From contig SXKQ01000046.1 in NCBI GenBank assembly GCA_005778045.1, positions 1-33,276 on the forward strand: DNA of 33,276 nucleotides, given 5' to 3'. Below are positions 14,525-23,059 of this stretch, piece by piece. Position numbers and translations under genes: made by a program. The stretch's first letter is position 1. Every line of letters begins with the position of its first letter. The notes under the pieces are model-generated. The model was given only the letters and a program-made list of their open reading frames with translations, was not told the origin of the DNA and did no database searches. Source of the DNA: Planctomycetia bacterium. GTDB lineage: Bacteria; Planctomycetota; UBA1135; GCA-002686595.

Positions 14525-15979
14525 ATGCGCTCCTTCCAACGCCTCCTGTTCCTGACTTGCGCGCTCATGGGCGTGGGCCCCTTCCAAGCCGCACGGGCGG
14601 GGGAAGTGGACTTCCCTGCACTGGCCCAGCAATACGTCGAGCGGCACCCGGTCGAGGGGCGCACTCCGGCGGAGGTGAGCTTCGATGAGCTCCTCGAGGC
14701 GCACTACGCGCTGGCGCAGGTCGGCGCGATCGACGTGCGCGTCCCGCGTGAGTTCCTCGGGGACAAGGGCATCGTCGACGACTGCAAGGACGCGCTTTCG
14801 GCGGTGCTCGCGACGCACCAGCTGTGGCTGGATTGGATCGGTGCCCCGGCCGCGGAGGCGGCCAAGGCGCGCGCGGACATCGCGGAGGTCCAGAAGTTCC
14901 TGAAGTCCGCCAAGGCGGGCGCGGGTGCGGAGCGACACGAGCGCTTTCTCGAAGCGTTCTCCGGCGCGGCGGGCGTCCATCCGGCGCTCGACCGTCTTCG
15001 CGACGGCTTCCGCAGCGGAGCGCTCCTCGGAGTGACGCCGCTGTCCGCGCGCACGCAGGTGCTCGTGCTGGCACCGACGCGCGAGCACTTCATGCAGCTC
15101 GCCGGGGTTCTCGGCCAGCGACAGGAAGGTGCGCGCAGCCTGTACTGGAACGACGGGCTCGCGAACTGGACCGAATTCGGCTGGCAGGAGACGCAAGTCA
15201 TCGCGCTGCAGTACCCGCCCATCAAGCCCAACCTGAAGAACTTCGGCGAGGGGGTGGCGATGGACGCGCGGGAGCCCTCCGGACTCCTGCAGAACGTGGC
15301 CCAGCGCGCAGCGGTGACGCTGTGCTGGCACACCTTCGGCAACGCGCTCGACCCCGCGATCGAAACCGCCATCGGGCAGATCGCGGTGATCGAGCTGTAC
15401 GGCGAGAACAACACGCGATCCGGCGGCTCCGGACGCTCCAACTCCACGGACGGGATCACGGCCTTCATCCCCGGTGGTCGTTCCGAGGGTGGCGTCCTGC
15501 CGCCCAACAACGCCGAGAGCCTGTGGCGCGAGGGCGGCGGCAAGGACTACTTCCTCAAGGCCTTGAAGGAAGGGCAGAAGGCCGGCGCCAAGGGCGGCGC
15601 GAGGACGAAGGAGGAGAAGCTCTTCTACTTCCAACTGCGCAGTGACGACACCTCGAAGCGCACCTTCGTGCGAGCACCGTTCTTTGGCTCGGCTGCCCAA
15701 GGCAAGGAGCTCCCAACCCCGGAGTTCCTGACCGACTATCTGGAGTTCTTCCGCGCCTACAAGTCGTGCTTCCTGCACTGGCTGCGCATGGAGAGCGCCG
15801 CCAAGCCCGAGGCCTCGAAGGCGCAACTGGCCGCGCTGCTGCGGGAAGTTGCCGAGGCCGGAAGCGCGGTCGGATTCGAGGAGCTGGTGCTCGAGGTCTA
15901 CAAGCTGCCGCTGTCGGCCTCGGACCTGACCAAGGACAGTCTCGAGCAGCGCTTCCTCGTCTGGCTCGCCGAGCAGTAG
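14525..15979 (+). CDS. Secreted protein of unknown function (484 aa)
   Basis: I do not recognise a named family. Residues 1-25 are a signal peptide with a likely cut after ARA. Residues 45-165 are helical and charged, with many Ala and Lys. Residues 180-230 read as beta-rich (TQVLVLAPTREHFMQLAGVLG, SLYWNDGLANWTEFGW). The segment VTLCWHTFGNALDPAIETAIGQIAVIELYG near 263-292 has the spacing of a zinc metallopeptidase helix pair but lacks HExxH, so it might be an inactive peptidase-like domain; that is weak inference. A Gly/Ser/Asn-rich loop follows (near 295-305), then a charged helical C-terminal half. The ATG at 14525 is set by the signal peptide. The gene ends just before the cobalamin riboswitch. 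Confidence 0.75.
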   Translation: MRSFQRLLFLTCALMGVGPFQAARAGEVDFPALAQQYVERHPVEGRTPAEVSFDELLEAHYALAQVGAIDVRVPREFLGDKGIVDDCKDALSAVLATHQLWLDWIGAPAAEAAKARADIAEVQKFLKSAKAGAGAERHERFLEAFSGAAGVHPALDRLRDGFRSGALLGVTPLSARTQVLVLAPTREHFMQLAGVLGQRQEGARSLYWNDGLANWTEFGWQETQVIALQYPPIKPNLKNFGEGVAMDAREPSGLLQNVAQRAAVTLCWHTFGNALDPAIETAIGQIAVIELYGENNTRSGGSGRSNSTDGITAFIPGGRSEGGVLPPNNAESLWREGGGKDYFLKALKEGQKAGAKGGARTKEEKLFYFQLRSDDTSKRTFVRAPFFGSAAQGKELPTPEFLTDYLEFFRAYKSCFLHWLRMESAAKPEASKAQLAALLREVAEAGSAVGFEELVLEVYKLPLSASDLTKDSLEQRFLVWLAEQ

Positions 15980-16010
15980 AATCGGGGAGCTTTCTCGTCC
16001 CATTTCGCCC

Positions 16011-16131
16011 GTCGCGGCGCCTCCCCGCTCAGGAGGTGCAGTGGGGGAACCCGGTGCAACTCCGGGACTGGCCCGCAACCGTGAGGGCCGCGCGCGTCGC
16101 GGCTCGCAGTCGGTTTGCCCACGGCCGCGAC
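16011..16131 (+). promoter_or_regulatory. Cobalamin (B12) riboswitch
   Basis: The aptamer core is plain: GGGAA (16045-16049), the hairpin CCCG..CGGG around GTGCAACTCC (16054-16063), ACTGGCCCGCAACCGTGA (16067-16084) and the B12-box-like AGTCGGTTTGCCCAC (16108-16122). The closing helix P1 can form between GTCGCGGC (16011-16018) and GCCGCGAC (16124-16131). A second GTCGCGGC at 16096-16103 could compete for the same strand. The btuF start follows 29 nt later with a GCAAGG Shine-Dalgarno, so control of translation is plausible. High B12 should shut off the downstream importer. Confidence 0.93.
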
Positions 16132-16160
16132 GCATCCGCCTTCGGCAGCAAGGTTTCTCG

Positions 16161-17120
16161 ATGTTCCTCGTTCCACTGCTTCGTGCGGCGTGGCGCCCCT
16201 TGGGCGTCGCGGCGGCATGCCTGCTCGTGCTCGCCTCGAGTGCGTGTTCGCGCGTGAACGAGACCTCCGCGGTTGCTTTCGGTCGTCCCGAACGCATCGT
16301 GGCCGCCAGTGCGACGGCCGTGGACGTCGTTGTGGCGCTCGCGGGGCTCGAGCGCATGGTGGGCGTCCCGGAGCAGGCGTTGGAGTACTCGGTCCTGCAC
16401 CAGGGCCGACCGGAACCCCGAGCCATCGTGCGCTTCGAGGCCTACCTCGCCGAGCCTGTTCTGGCCCTGCGACCGGATCTCGTCGTGATCGACCCTTGGC
16501 AGGCGCCCGAGACGACGGCGCAACTTCAGTCCGCCGGCGTCTTGGTTCTGACTCTGCCCACCGTGCGCAGCTTCGAGGACGCTCGTCAGGCGCTCGTGCT
16601 CGCCAGTGGCGTTCTCGCGGATGCCGAGCTTGCATCGCGTGCCTTGGCAGACTTCGACCGACGGCTGGCTGCGCTGCGTGCGAGAGGGCGGCAGCGAGAG
16701 CTGCGCGGTCTCGCCTACTCGAACTTCGGGGGCGCTGGCTCGACGGCGGGCAAGCACACCACCATCGACGCGTTGTTCGAGGTGCTCGGCATCGAGAATC
16801 AGATCGCGCAGCGCGGCACGGTGGGGCACGCTGGGATCACGTTCGAGGACCTGCTCGCGCTCAACCCCGACCTGATCCTCGTCAGCGAGCCGCTGCGCAT
16901 GGGAGAGGGCCCGAGCGGGGATCGCGGCGGCGCCGCCGAGCGCATCCTGCGCGGCGAGCCCAGTCTCGCCGGCCTGCGCGCGGTGCGCGAGGATCGCATC
17001 CTGAGCCTGCCGGCGTGGCTTTTCGCGACGGGATCCCACGAGCTCGTGACGGCTGCGGAAGAGCTCGCGCGCCGCGTCGAGCAACTCGAGCTCCGTCTCG
17101 CGGAGCGGCGGTCGAGATGA
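16161..17120 (+). CDS. btuF: Cobalamin ABC transporter substrate-binding lipoprotein
   Basis: A 319-residue protein. Residues 1-29 form a lipoprotein-like signal ending LVLASSAC (Cys29). The rest is a periplasmic-binding domain of the BtuF/FhuD class: RIVAASATAVDVVVALAGLERMVGV, LRPDLVVIDPW, VLTLPTVRSFEDARQ, the long connecting helix, and LLALNPDLILVSEP toward the end. It captures corrinoid and delivers it to the BtuC channel. The substrate assignment rests on the riboswitch directly upstream, since the fold is shared with siderophore and heme binders. An upstream in-frame ATG at 16041 is rejected because it lies in the riboswitch. The stop overlaps the btuC ATG. Confidence 0.88.
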   Translation: MFLVPLLRAAWRPLGVAAACLLVLASSACSRVNETSAVAFGRPERIVAASATAVDVVVALAGLERMVGVPEQALEYSVLHQGRPEPRAIVRFEAYLAEPVLALRPDLVVIDPWQAPETTAQLQSAGVLVLTLPTVRSFEDARQALVLASGVLADAELASRALADFDRRLAALRARGRQRELRGLAYSNFGGAGSTAGKHTTIDALFEVLGIENQIAQRGTVGHAGITFEDLLALNPDLILVSEPLRMGEGPSGDRGGAAERILRGEPSLAGLRAVREDRILSLPAWLFATGSHELVTAAEELARRVEQLELRLAERRSR

Positions 17121-18181
17121 AGGCCCTCGCCACACCCGCTCGCACCGGCCTCGCGTACGCAGCGCTGCTCGTGCTGCTCGCGACCTCATCCGTACTGCTC
17201 GGCAGTTCAGGCATGAGCGCTGCGGAGGTCCTCGACGGCTCGCTTGCGATGCTGGGCCTGAGCGAGCCGCTGGAACGCAACGCTCAGGCGATCGTGGAGC
17301 TGCGCGTGTGGCGCGCGACGTGCACGCTCGGCGTGGGAGCCGCGCTGGCGCTCTCGGGCGGCCTGATCCAAGGCATGTTCCGCAATGCGCTGGCCTCGCC
17401 ATCGCTGATCGGCGTGACGGGCGGGGCGAGTCTCGGCGCAGCCTTCGCGATCCTGATCGTCGGCGGCTACGCGCCGCGACTGGTGCTCGTGGCCGGCACC
17501 GGACTCGACGCGTGGCTCGTTCCGCTGTTCTCCTTCGTCATGGCGCTCGCTACCACCGCACTGGTAGCACTGATCGCGTCGTCTCGCGGCCGCGCCAGCG
17601 TCACAACGTTGCTGCTCGTCGGCATCGCGGTCAACATGTGCGTCGCGGGTGCCTTTGCGGCCATCCAGTACCTCACGCTGGAAGAATGGGAGGTGAGCCG
17701 CGCCATTCTCGCGTGGACCTTCGGCACGCTCGACGACCGCAACGGTCTTCACTGTCTGACCGTGTTCTTGGGGCTCGGCATCGCCGCGCTCGCCGTGCCG
17801 TTCGTCGCTCGCGAGCTCGACCTCCTGAAGGGCGGGGAGGAGGACGCCGAAGCGCTCGGCGTCGACGTCGCTCGCACCAAGCGCATCGCTCTCGTCGCTG
17901 CCGCCCTCGCGGCCTCGGCCGCCGTGGCAGTCGCGGGGCAGATCGCCTTCGTGGGGCTCGTGGTGCCGCACCTCGTGCGCTTGTTCGGCGCGCAAAGCTA
18001 CCGTCAGCTCCTGTGGCACACGCTGCCTGCGGGTGCGGCCTTCCTGCTCGGAGCCGACGTGCTCCAGCGCTGGATCCTCGGCGATGGTGCCCTGCAGCCG
18101 GGCGTGATGATGTCCGTGGTGGGCGGTCCGTTCTTCCTGTTCCTGCTGGTCCGCAGCCGGCGCGAGGTGAGCACGTGGTGA
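17117..18181 (+). CDS. btuC: Cobalamin ABC transporter permease (FecCD family)
   Basis: A 354-residue integral membrane protein with about ten hydrophobic spans. FecCD-family signatures: LRVWRATCTLGVGAALALSGGLIQGMFRNALASPSLIGVTGGASLG near the second and third spans, the cytoplasmic coupling region EALGVDVARTKR, and the family phrase GQIAFVGLVVPHLVRL. It forms the corrinoid channel with BtuD. The start overlaps the btuF stop (ATGA) and the end overlaps the btuD start (GTGA), so the three genes are translationally coupled and all fall under the riboswitch. Confidence 0.92.
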   Translation: MKALATPARTGLAYAALLVLLATSSVLLGSSGMSAAEVLDGSLAMLGLSEPLERNAQAIVELRVWRATCTLGVGAALALSGGLIQGMFRNALASPSLIGVTGGASLGAAFAILIVGGYAPRLVLVAGTGLDAWLVPLFSFVMALATTALVALIASSRGRASVTTLLLVGIAVNMCVAGAFAAIQYLTLEEWEVSRAILAWTFGTLDDRNGLHCLTVFLGLGIAALAVPFVARELDLLKGGEEDAEALGVDVARTKRIALVAAALAASAAVAVAGQIAFVGLVVPHLVRLFGAQSYRQLLWHTLPAGAAFLLGADVLQRWILGDGALQPGVMMSVVGGPFFLFLLVRSRREVSTW

Positions 18182-18975
18182 ACCAGCTCGTCGCGCGGGA
18201 TGTTTGTTTCGAGTACCCGGGTGGCCCACGCGTGTTGCACGGCGTGAGCCTCGAGCTCGCGCCGGGGGAGCTCGTGTCGCTCGTGGGCCCCAACGGATCG
18301 GGAAAGAGCACCCTGCTGCGCTGCCTCGCCGGTCTCGCGGGCCTCGACACCGGAGAGGTCTTGCTCGACGGCGCTCCGCTGCGTTCCTTGACGCCGCGCG
18401 AACGCGCGCTGCGAGTCGCCGTGGTGCCGCAGTTCCTGCCGAGCCTGTTCGACGTGCGCGTCGAGGACTTCGTGCTCGGCGGCCGCTACGCACGCATCGA
18501 TCGCTGGGCGGGTCCGAGGGCCAGCGATCGCGAGGCACTCGAGCGGGCACTCGCGGCCTGCGATGCCACCGAGTGCAGCGGGCGCGCGATGAGCGAGCTC
18601 TCGGGTGGCCAGCGCCAGCGCGTCGTCGTCGCGCGCGCGGTCGCTCAAGAGGCCTCCGTCTTGCTGGTGGACGAGCCCACGACATCGCTCGATCCGGATC
18701 ACCAAGTATCGATCTTCGAACTGCTGGCGCGACTCGCGTGCGAGGGCCGCATCGTCCTCGTCGTCACCCACGAACTCAATCTCGCTGCGCAGTTCTCGGC
18801 TGCGATGGTCGTGCTACACGAGGGTCGGCTCGTCGCGCGCGGGAGCGTCGACACCATGATGCGCAGCGAGGTGCTCACGCCGGTGTACGGCGAGCGACTG
18901 CACTTCGGCCGCATGGACGATGGCCGGCCGTTCGTCGTGCCGCGTGCGCGGATGCTGCGTCGCCCTCAGGGCTGA
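18178..18975 (+). CDS. btuD: Cobalamin ABC transporter ATP-binding protein
   Basis: A 265-residue ABC ATPase with all motifs: Walker A GPNGSGKST (37-45), the Q-loop glutamine in VVPQFLPSLFD, signature LSGGQRQR (141-148), Walker B LLVDEP (162-167), D-loop and the switch histidine in VVTHELN. It powers corrinoid import through BtuC. The start is GTG at 18178, overlapping the btuC stop. The neighbouring GTG at 18175 is an equally possible start, adding one residue. The gene's 3' end overlaps the end of the convergent cytochrome c gene by 10 nt. Confidence 0.9.
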   Translation: MNQLVARDVCFEYPGGPRVLHGVSLELAPGELVSLVGPNGSGKSTLLRCLAGLAGLDTGEVLLDGAPLRSLTPRERALRVAVVPQFLPSLFDVRVEDFVLGGRYARIDRWAGPRASDREALERALAACDATECSGRAMSELSGGQRQRVVVARAVAQEASVLLVDEPTTSLDPDHQVSIFELLARLACEGRIVLVVTHELNLAAQFSAAMVVLHEGRLVARGSVDTMMRSEVLTPVYGERLHFGRMDDGRPFVVPRARMLRRPQG

Positions 18976-19334
18976 GAGAGCAGCCACTGCGCGAGCGCGA
19001 GGCGCTCCGCATCCGTCCCGAAGGTCGGTGGCATGGGGGAACGATAGGTGCGTGCCGTCTCCGCAAGGCGCGCGTCCTTCGCGAGCCACGGCCTCGGCTC
19101 CTTGAGGAACGCTGCGAGATCGTCGGGCTTCCAGTGCGCACCGAGGCCGCGGAGCGAGGGAGCGAGCATCGTTCCGCCGAGGTCCAGGCCATGGCAGCTG
19201 ATGCAGTTCTTCGAGCGGTAGAGCTTCGCAGCCGCAAGCACACCGGACTCCGCATCGCTCGCCCCGATCCCACCCTGCGGGGTGTCGGAGCAGGCGATGA
19301 TGGCGAGCAGCAAGAACAGGGGGAGTGCGCGCAT
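18966..19334 (-). CDS. Class I c-type cytochrome lipoprotein
   Basis: A 122-residue protein. The signal MRALPLFLLLAIIAC gives a lipobox with Cys15. The single heme site is CISCH at 44-48, with H48 as proximal ligand, and M101 in YRSPMPPTFG is the likely distal ligand. It should carry electrons on the outer face of the cytoplasmic membrane or in the periplasm. The gene follows the large TPR membrane protein by 6 nt on the same strand, so it is probably cotranscribed, though the functional link is unclear. The partner oxidase or dehydrogenase is not in this window. Confidence 0.85.
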   Translation of the reverse strand: MRALPLFLLLAIIACSDTPQGGIGASDAESGVLAAAKLYRSKNCISCHGLDLGGTMLAPSLRGLGAHWKPDDLAAFLKEPRPWLAKDARLAETARTYRSPMPPTFGTDAERLALAQWLLSQP

Positions 19335-19340
19335 GGGGGC

Positions 19341-21086
19341 CTAATACGTGCTGATGGTCGTGTGCGGGATGCACTCGCGCAAGATGCGCTGGACCTCGGA
19401 GTCGTGGAGTCCAAGTCGCGCGGCCTGCTGCATGGCGTCTTCAGCCCCGTGGTGCTGCGCGAGCGCAAAGCGCGCCTTGCCGAGGCCGCGCCACGCAAGC
19501 GCCATGCCCGGGGCGCGTCGCGTCGCTTCGTCATAGCTCGCCGCAGCTTCCGCGAACTTCTCCCGTCTCAGCAGCAGCGCCCCGAGGTTCGCGTGGGCGA
19601 GCGCATTCCCGCGCCCTAGTTCCGCCGCCCGCCGCAGGCAGCGTTCGGCCCGCTCGAGATCACCGTCCGCCAAGGCGATGCGCCCGAGGTTCGACCACGG
19701 GCGACCGTAGTTCGGGTCGAGTTCGATGGCCTGCTGCCAGAGCCGCAGCGCGCCGGGCACATCTCCGGTCTCCTCGCGTGCGAGCGCCAGCTCGTTGAAG
19801 GCCTGGGCATCCTCGGGGAGCTGCGTGAGCTGCTCCGCGTAGAACGTCGCCTTCGACTCGTACACGGCCGATCGCTGCCACGCCGCCGGAACGGCAAGAG
19901 CGAAGAGTGCTGCGCCAGACCAAGGCGCGAACCGACCGCTCGCGGAGCGCAGCACCTCGTCGAGCGCGAAAGCGGCAAGGAGCAGCGGCAGGTACAAAAA
20001 GCGCGGCGCGAACAGCACTCCCGCGGGAACGAGCTGCGCGAGCGGCAGGAACGCAGCGCACGCGAGCAGGCCAGCGAGCCCCGGCAGCCGCGTTGCCGAG
20101 GCTCTCGCCTTGCGCCATGAACATGCCAGTGCCGCGAACCATACGCCCCAACCGAGCAAGCCGATCCAGGGCTCGACGTTTCGGAAGCTCGGACTGCGCT
20201 CGTACACCAGCGGATGACCAAATGGAACCACCGCGATGCGCAGCGACTCCAGCAGCGCGCGGCCACCGACGAGCAGGCGCTCTCCGAGCGGTGCCTGCGC
20301 CAGCGGCGCGTGTGGCGCAAAGGGAAATGGCGAGCCGTACACGCCCGCTCGAAGCGAGCCGTAGAGCGCAAGCGCGAGCGCCACGCCCAGCATCGCGCCG
20401 AGCGCAGCGCGTCTTGAGTGCGACCACGCGAGGAGCACCAACAACGGCCCGAACAACAGACCATCTTCCTTCCCGAGCAGGGCGAGCAGCGTTCCGAGAG
20501 CCGCCGCCAACCCGACGTTCGCTGCGCGGGGCAGGCTCTCGTCGCGCCACGGCACCGTGAATCTCAGGAGCAGCACCACACCCACGAGCCCGCCGAGCGC
20601 GCTCAGCATCGACGTGCGGCCAGAGATCCATGCCACCGAATCCGCGAGCGCCGGATGCACCGCGAAGAGCCCCAGACCGATCCACGGGAACGCACGCGTC
20701 GGCGCATGGCAGCCGAGCAGCACCAGCGCGACGCCAGCGAGCATGACGACCGCGGCATGCAGAAACGCGTTCGTGCGGTGATAGCCAGCAGGATCCTCGC
20801 CGTGGAGTGCCAGATCCCAGCGCAGGGAGAGCGCCGCGAGCGGCCGGAAGTGCCCGGCGGCGCCGAGGTGCGTCCAGTAGTCCTCCTCGAACGCCTGCAG
20901 CGCCGGAACCGCGCCCTGCACGACCGGATGGTTGTCCAGTGCCTCGCGGTCGTCGTAGGCCCAGCCGTCGAGGCGGGTCGTCGGGAGCCAGGCCAGCAGC
21001 GCGAGCAGTGTGCACAGGAGCACCTGCATCGCGCAGCGCGCGGCGGCGGCTCCCTTGGGGTTCACGCTGGACTCCTGCGACTCCAC
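19341..21086 (-). CDS. Multi-spanning membrane protein with C-terminal TPR repeats (TMTC/GT-C-like)
   Basis: A 581-residue protein. About 20-420 hold roughly ten transmembrane helices; the first outer loop has GWAYDDREALDNHPVVQG, resembling the acidic loop of GT-C glycosyltransferases of the TMTC type. About 420-555 are tetratricopeptide repeats (for example GRPWSNLGRIALADGDLERAERCLRRAAEL and LAHANLGALLLRREKFAEAAASYDEAT). TMTC-type proteins transfer sugars, often mannose, to exported proteins; that function here is inferred. The start at 21086 is GTG with TACGCT 7 nt upstream and no Shine-Dalgarno. It is divergent from a second large membrane protein gene, 106 bp between starts. Confidence 0.75.
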   Translation of the reverse strand: MESQESSVNPKGAAAARCAMQVLLCTLLALLAWLPTTRLDGWAYDDREALDNHPVVQGAVPALQAFEEDYWTHLGAAGHFRPLAALSLRWDLALHGEDPAGYHRTNAFLHAAVVMLAGVALVLLGCHAPTRAFPWIGLGLFAVHPALADSVAWISGRTSMLSALGGLVGVVLLLRFTVPWRDESLPRAANVGLAAALGTLLALLGKEDGLLFGPLLVLLAWSHSRRAALGAMLGVALALALYGSLRAGVYGSPFPFAPHAPLAQAPLGERLLVGGRALLESLRIAVVPFGHPLVYERSPSFRNVEPWIGLLGWGVWFAALACSWRKARASATRLPGLAGLLACAAFLPLAQLVPAGVLFAPRFLYLPLLLAAFALDEVLRSASGRFAPWSGAALFALAVPAAWQRSAVYESKATFYAEQLTQLPEDAQAFNELALAREETGDVPGALRLWQQAIELDPNYGRPWSNLGRIALADGDLERAERCLRRAAELGRGNALAHANLGALLLRREKFAEAAASYDEATRRAPGMALAWRGLGKARFALAQHHGAEDAMQQAARLGLHDSEVQRILRECIPHTTISTY

Positions 21087-21093
21087 AGCGCGC

Positions 21094-21099
21094 AGCGTA
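21094..21099 (-). promoter_or_regulatory. Probable -10 box (TACGCT), TPR membrane protein gene
   Basis: Minus-strand TACGCT preceded by GC, then 7 nt, then the GTG at 21086. It is the same hexamer and spacing as before the SDR gene. Confidence 0.4.
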
Positions 21100-21174
21100 G
21101 CAGCCGCCCCGCGCTCGAGCGGAGTCGTCGCTCCGCCGCGGCGGCGCCGCGTCGAAATGCCACCGCACCCGTGC

Positions 21175-21180
21175 TACCGT
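21175..21180 (+). promoter_or_regulatory. Possible -10 box (TACCGT), GT-C-like membrane protein gene
   Basis: TACCGT preceded by GC, ending 12 nt before the ATG at 21193. The predicted leader is about 5-6 nt, too short for a normal Shine-Dalgarno. Confidence 0.3.
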
Positions 21181-21192
21181 CGCGCGCGATCC

Positions 21193-22992
21193 ATGGACCC
21201 GATATCGGACCGTCCCGCCCGCTGGCGCCACGAGTGGCTCCTCTGGGCGCTGGCCTTTTCCGCGCTGCGGCTCCTGCTGGCGGCGTCCTTCTGCGACGTC
21301 TTCGTGTATGGGGAGGAGTTCGAGAAAGCAGCCGCAGGCAAGGCGCTCCTCGACCGCGTGCCGATCGCCACGCACCTCCTGCCGTACCATCCTTACGAGG
21401 GCGGTGGGTTCGTCATCAGCCTGCTCGACGCGCTTGCATTCTCGCTGGTGGGGGAGAGCGTGCTGGCGCTGAAGCTGGTCGCGATCGCTCTGGGCGTCGC
21501 GATCCTCGCACTGGGCTGGAAGTTCTGCGAGCGCTTCGCGGGCCGTGCGAGCGCGCGCGCCTTCGCGTTGCTGTACTTGCTCGCGCCCGAAAGCGTGCAG
21601 ACGAACTCCCTGCTCGCGCTGGGCATCCACTACCAAGCCTGCCTGTTCGTCGGCGCGATCCTGTACCTCGCCCTGCGAGCGTCGATCGGTCGCGAGGCGC
21701 GCGGTGGCCTGTGGGTGGTACTCGGAATCGTCGCGGGCTTGGGCTTCTACGTGTCGTATCAGTGCGCCCTGACGATCGCGGTCGCCGGTGGCCTGTTGCT
21801 GCTCGCGTGGAAGCGCGAGCTCTTCCGCGCACGCTTGGCGTGGGCCGTGGTCGGAGCCTTGATCGGCCTGACGCCGCTCGTGTGGATGGCGCTCAACGTC
21901 GGGATCGCCGTGTTCGACATCCATGGTGCGAGCCTCGTCGGCGGGGACAAGCCCAAGCTGGAGCTGCTCGGTGCTTTCTGGACTTCGCTCACCGAGGGGC
22001 GCGCGTGGTTCGACCGGCTCGCCCTGGTGCTGCTCCTTCTCACGCCTGCCGCGGCGCTCCTCGCGCTCCGCGGAGCCGAGTCGCGGGCCTATCGCTGGAC
22101 CGTCGGAACGCTCGCCGCGCACATTTTGGTGTTCGTCGGCGTGTACCTCGCGAGCGGCTTCACGGTCGGCCGCGTGCTGCACTATTTCTATCTGCACCGC
22201 TTGATGCCGCTGTGGTTCCTCGCGGCACTGCTGTGCGCCGTCGCCGTCGCGCGCCTGCGCTGGCTCTGGATCCCGATCGCGCTACTCGCGGCGCTGGGGC
22301 TGGTGGACACGCTCCGACTGGTGCGCGACGCGGCCCCGGCCGACATGCGAGCCAACCTCGCGACGCTCGCGCGAGAGAAGGGCTATCGCTACTCGCAATA
22401 CCTGCAGAAGATCGAGCCGCGACTGCCAGGGACGCGACCGGAGAAGCTCGATGTGCTGCTGAACTGCCGCGAGAGCGAGCCGGAGCTCCTGCACGAGAGC
22501 CTCGCTATCGCGCTCTACGGCTGGGGCGAGGGCTCATTCGAAGCGATGTGTGGCGAGATCCGCGCCGCGGGTGTGGAGGACCTGCGTGGCTTCGAGCTCG
22601 GCATGGGGCTGATGCTCATGCGCCACAAGAGCCGTGACTTCGGCGAGCGCATCGCGCACGTGTCGGGCCTCGAGGCGCCCGTGCGTGACGCGCTGATCGA
22701 GAGCATCGGGCGCTTTGGTCAGTGGGAGCTTGGAACCGAGGACACCGTGCTGCGCGAAGTGCAGGCGGGCGTCGATGCGGGGTTTCCCGAACCGTTCTTC
22801 CGTGGCCTCGGCCGGCGGCTGCAACTCTCGCTCGGCGATGCGCGCATCCGCCACTACTTCGAGCGGCACTCTTCGCCGGCGTTCCTCTCGCACGACAAGG
22901 TGCGAGCCCTGATAGGGGAAATGCCCGAGTCGGCGCGCTCCGCCGTACTGGCGGGTTACGAGCACGCCCGTCGGCTCCATCGCCTGCCCTGA
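21193..22992 (+). CDS. Multi-spanning membrane protein, possible GT-C glycosyltransferase
   Basis: A 599-residue protein. About residues 15-375 contain roughly ten hydrophobic helices with an early acidic stretch (CDVFVYGEEFEKAAAGK) placed as in PMT/GT-C glycosyltransferases. The following 220 residues are soluble and largely helical, with no recognised motif (GWGEGSFEAMCGEI, GFELGMGLMLMRHKSRDFGERIAHV). That part resembles domains seen after PMT-like regions in some planctomycete proteins, but I cannot name it. The start at 21193 fits the first hydrophobic span. Its end is followed by a strong hairpin, and it is convergent with the radical SAM gene. Confidence 0.7.
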   Translation: MDPISDRPARWRHEWLLWALAFSALRLLLAASFCDVFVYGEEFEKAAAGKALLDRVPIATHLLPYHPYEGGGFVISLLDALAFSLVGESVLALKLVAIALGVAILALGWKFCERFAGRASARAFALLYLLAPESVQTNSLLALGIHYQACLFVGAILYLALRASIGREARGGLWVVLGIVAGLGFYVSYQCALTIAVAGGLLLLAWKRELFRARLAWAVVGALIGLTPLVWMALNVGIAVFDIHGASLVGGDKPKLELLGAFWTSLTEGRAWFDRLALVLLLLTPAAALLALRGAESRAYRWTVGTLAAHILVFVGVYLASGFTVGRVLHYFYLHRLMPLWFLAALLCAVAVARLRWLWIPIALLAALGLVDTLRLVRDAAPADMRANLATLAREKGYRYSQYLQKIEPRLPGTRPEKLDVLLNCRESEPELLHESLAIALYGWGEGSFEAMCGEIRAAGVEDLRGFELGMGLMLMRHKSRDFGERIAHVSGLEAPVRDALIESIGRFGQWELGTEDTVLREVQAGVDAGFPEPFFRGLGRRLQLSLGDARIRHYFERHSSPAFLSHDKVRALIGEMPESARSAVLAGYEHARRLHRLP

Positions 22993-22999
22993 AAAGTCG

Positions 23000-23033
23000 C
23001 GCGGCGCCCGACTCGCGAGAGTCGAGCGCCGCG
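23000..23033 (-). terminator. Intrinsic terminator-like hairpin between convergent genes
   Basis: Fourteen base pairs with one C/A mismatch close a GCGA (GNRA) tetraloop at 23015-23018. Read on the minus strand, TTTT follows 4 nt after the stem (22995-22992), so it best serves the radical SAM gene ending at 23060. On the plus strand no T run follows, though the stem may still act as an end-stabilising hairpin for the membrane protein gene. Confidence 0.6.
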
Positions 23034-23059
23034 TTGGGCGGGGCCAGTTCCAGTCGAGC

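Noticed and set aside
16041..16160. N-terminal extension of BtuF to the ATG at 16041
   Set aside because: The extra residues are translated riboswitch sequence, and the lipoprotein signal begins at 16161.
19660..22197. 845-codon open frame on the minus strand
   Set aside because: It spans the divergent promoter region and two real membrane protein genes in another frame; composition is Arg/Gln-rich and meaningless.
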